NCBI GenBank assembly: GCA_944363755.1
Contig: CALVVC010000018.1
Coordinates: 1 to 14,054 of the forward strand
DNA: 14,054 nt
Source of the DNA: an uncultured Bacilli bacterium
GTDB lineage: Bacteria; Bacillota_I; Bacilli_A; RF39; UBA660
Reading direction: 5' to 3'
Of this stretch, positions 12,371 through 14,054 are shown piece after piece. How positions within the stretch are numbered: the first letter of the stretch is position 1; every line of letters starts with the position of its first letter. The notes below the pieces were generated by a model. It did no database searches, was not told the DNA's origin, and was given only the letters and a program-made list of their open reading frames with translations. Made by a program: the position numbers and the translations under genes.

Positions 12371-13614
12371 TTTAAATCCTCCTTTACTATATTACCATTA
12401 TGTTCAATCTTTTCCCAAGTTAAATCTTTATTTTTTAAAGAAAGATACAAACACTTTACATAACTTATTAAAAATAAAGGATTAAAAAACAAGGCTTTTA
12501 TCTTCATTTTTCTATTTAACCTTAAATTATCTTTTTCTTTTATTAAAAGAATACTTGTAAATATTAAAAGGACTAAATAAACTGCCACTATAATTAATAA
12601 TACTTGTAATAAAAGATTATAACTTTCAACTTTTACTATAGAATTAGAAATGATTCTATATATTAAATTAGCTAGATATAGTATAACACTAAGAGCTAAT
12701 AAAATATAAGGTTTTACTCCTACTAAGGTAAGATAAACAGAAGGATAGTTATTATCTTTTCTACTAGCTTTATCTCTTAGTAAAGGATAATATTTTCTTC
12801 TTGAATCAAAATAACCTTTTACCCATCTTGTTCTTTGTTTAATTGTAGTAGCATAATCTATTGGTTGTTCATCAAAGTACTTTGCTTTAGTATTATAATT
12901 AGATGTTAAATCATTTAAAGTAGCATATAAAGTAAACTCATAATCTTCTGTTAGACTATTAAATGGATAACCACCTAATTTTTCTAATATTTCTCCTTTA
13001 ATATAAAAACCTGTACCACTAACAGTTAAAGTTAAATTATGTTTCATTTTATAATTATTAGAGAAAGTATTTATCATCGAAAAAGTAAGGGAAGAACAGG
13101 CAGAAAAAATAGTTGCATTACCATTTTTAGTATTACGGTAACCTATACCTATATCATAACCTTTTTTATAAGTTTTAACCATTTCTTTAAAATAATTCCT
13201 ATCTAAAACATTATCAGCATCAAAGATAAAATAAGCATCATAGTGTTTTTTCGCCTTTAATATCTCTTTTAAAGCATCATCTAAGGCATAACCTTTTCTT
13301 CTTCTATTAGTTAAATTTTTACGATAAATAATATTAATATCTCTTTGTTTAGCGATAGAAACAGTTTTATCTTTTTTAGACTCTACAATAATATAAATAT
13401 CTTTAGAATCTATCTTAAATGTTTGCTTTTTAATACTATCTAAAAGATTAGATATTACTAAAGATTCATCCCTTGCTGGTATTAAAATAGCGAAGGTTGG
13501 TGTTTCTTTTACTTTAGTTAATGTTAATTTAGAGCCTCTTAAAGCAACTAAATATTCTTTAATTAATAAAAAAGATGCTACAAATATTAAGATTAAACAT
13601 ATTAATGTTATCAT
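12367..13614 (-). CDS. Family 2 glycosyltransferase, membrane-bound (processive type)
   Basis: A 415-aa GT-A fold enzyme. One membrane helix (about 2-24) leads to the catalytic domain: PARDES (46-51), the metal/nucleotide-sugar binding FDADN (131-135), SGTGFYI (199-205), acceptor-site TED (222-224) and QRTRW (260-264), the Q/RxxRW signature of processive synthases (cellulose, hyaluronan, poly-GlcNAc type). Three C-terminal hydrophobic segments follow (about 290-390). It would transfer sugar from a nucleotide donor on the inner face, possibly while extruding polymer or glycolipid. A longer frame opens at 13728, but those 38 codons lie over the end of the upstream gene; ATG 13614 has AAAGGG upstream and follows that gene's stop by 1 nt. 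Product identity (polysaccharide or glycolipid) cannot be told. Confidence 0.9.
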   Translation of the reverse strand: MITLICLILIFVASFLLIKEYLVALRGSKLTLTKVKETPTFAILIPARDESLVISNLLDSIKKQTFKIDSKDIYIIVESKKDKTVSIAKQRDINIIYRKNLTNRRRKGYALDDALKEILKAKKHYDAYFIFDADNVLDRNYFKEMVKTYKKGYDIGIGYRNTKNGNATIFSACSSLTFSMINTFSNNYKMKHNLTLTVSGTGFYIKGEILEKLGGYPFNSLTEDYEFTLYATLNDLTSNYNTKAKYFDEQPIDYATTIKQRTRWVKGYFDSRRKYYPLLRDKASRKDNNYPSVYLTLVGVKPYILLALSVILYLANLIYRIISNSIVKVESYNLLLQVLLIIVAVYLVLLIFTSILLIKEKDNLRLNRKMKIKALFFNPLFLISYVKCLYLSLKNKDLTWEKIEHNGNIVKEDLK

Positions 13615-13615
13615 A

Positions 13616-14054
13616 CTACTTACCCTTTCTAGTTTTAAATTCTGTATTAGGAAAATGCTTTGATAAAACACTATCCGGATAGACTCTATCATATAACCTA
13701 CCAATAGGAGTAATAGGTTCAATATCACTTTTTCTCATTGCACCTCTAAATAAAGCAGTCCATGATATAAACATATCAATTATTAAAAATATTAACAAAA
13801 TATAAAAGACTATATTACCGATATTTATAGGTATTTTTTCTATCCATTTAGAAAGATAAGGATAAATTATTTTTGCAAAGATTAGAGTAAAGATACCCCA
13901 AGCTATTAAGAAGGGAATAGTTGTCCTTCCACCAATATTTAAAAAGTGATTTGAGTAATCCCAAGAAGTTGTATGAGTAAATATTTCTTGAAGAAGACTA
14001 ATAGAATATTCTATAAAGCCTCCTAAAAGTCCTCCATAAATAAAAGTTTTAATA
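13616..14054 (-). CDS. PF06541-family membrane protein (putative ABC-transporter type IV), C-terminal part
   Basis: The frame runs in from the right edge for 145 codons and stops at 13618-13616. It contains GGLLGGFIEYSISLLQEIF, a WDYSNHFLNIGGRTTIPFLIAWG segment split here for length (WDYS, then NIGGR), and KIIYPYL, which are the conserved middle and late parts of the PF06541 family (IGGxxEY...WDYSxxxxNxxGRI). Three hydrophobic segments are visible, followed by a basic cytoplasmic tail ending KTRKGK. These are small integral membrane proteins of unknown function, common in Firmicutes. The first helices lie outside the window. It is the first visible gene of the minus-strand operon and is followed after 1 nt by the glycosyltransferase start. 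Confidence 0.82.
   Translation of the reverse strand, partial: IKTFIYGGLLGGFIEYSISLLQEIFTHTTSWDYSNHFLNIGGRTTIPFLIAWGIFTLIFAKIIYPYLSKWIEKIPINIGNIVFYILLIFLIIDMFISWTALFRGAMRKSDIEPITPIGRLYDRVYPDSVLSKHFPNTEFKTRKGK

Noticed and set aside
13615..13728. Upstream extension of the glycosyltransferase (38 more codons)
   Set aside because: This part overlaps the end of the PF06541-family gene in another frame, and a proper RBS precedes ATG 13614.
1..14054. tRNA, rRNA, CRISPR array, insertion sequence or transposase
   Set aside because: Read on both strands: no cloverleaf or rRNA-like segment, no regularly spaced repeats and no transposase or recombinase motifs were seen.
1..14054. Mycoplasma-type code (TGA as Trp), suggested by low GC
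   Set aside because: TGA is the natural stop of at least gerA and the glycosyltransferase at ATGA overlaps, and conserved tryptophans are TGG.

Overview
The window is very AT-rich (estimated GC in the mid-20s percent), with strong AGGAGG-type ribosome binding sites. TGA serves as a stop codon (ATGA overlaps end the GerA-A and glycosyltransferase genes), so the genetic code is standard. Together with a three-gene spore-germination receptor operon, this points to an endospore-forming, low-GC Firmicute (Bacilli/Erysipelotrichia/RF39-like or clostridial). The sequence does not fix the lineage further.

Layout. (1) 1-875, minus: an ABC ATPase followed by the start of its permease, an exporter-type pair. 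(2) 876-1344: no large gene, but a 27-codon hydrophobic peptide gene (1090-1173, plus) with a strong RBS and a minus-strand promoter facing it from downstream, which is the architecture of a type I toxin/antisense-RNA locus. (3) 1345-2233, minus: a PHP-domain phosphoesterase gene broken by a frameshift in an A-run. (4) 2234-2778: mostly non-coding, holding the PHP promoter, an inverted repeat and a decayed ORF6N (phage-type) gene. (5) 2779-3975, minus: an RlmD/RumA-type rRNA m5U methyltransferase. (6) 4091-4471, plus: an unrecognised 126-aa protein with its own promoter and terminator. (7) 4625-6068, plus: a complete AbiE toxin-antitoxin operon (AbiEi antitoxin, AbiEii nucleotidyltransferase toxin). 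Its -10 box lies inside a 9-bp inverted repeat, the expected autorepression operator. (8) 6164-9406, plus: a germinant-receptor operon in the order A-C-B, with overlapping genes and a forespore (sigma-F/G) type promoter element. (9) 9360-10288, minus: two unrecognised membrane/exported proteins, the second overlapping the 3' end of gerB convergently. (10) 10362-14054, minus: a run of five genes (PF06541 membrane protein, family 2 glycosyltransferase, MYG1-family protein, TVP38/VTT membrane protein, Ogt DNA-repair methyltransferase) ended by a hairpin terminator.

Points most worth following: the predicted type I toxin/antitoxin; a 17-bp perfect direct repeat (TTATTTTGGTAATACTA) on both sides of the AbiE module, each copy containing a sigma-F/G-like -10 element; a GerC protein with no cysteine, hence no lipid anchor; a GerB that seems to lack its last membrane segments exactly where it runs into a convergent gene; and an Ogt lacking the arginine finger.
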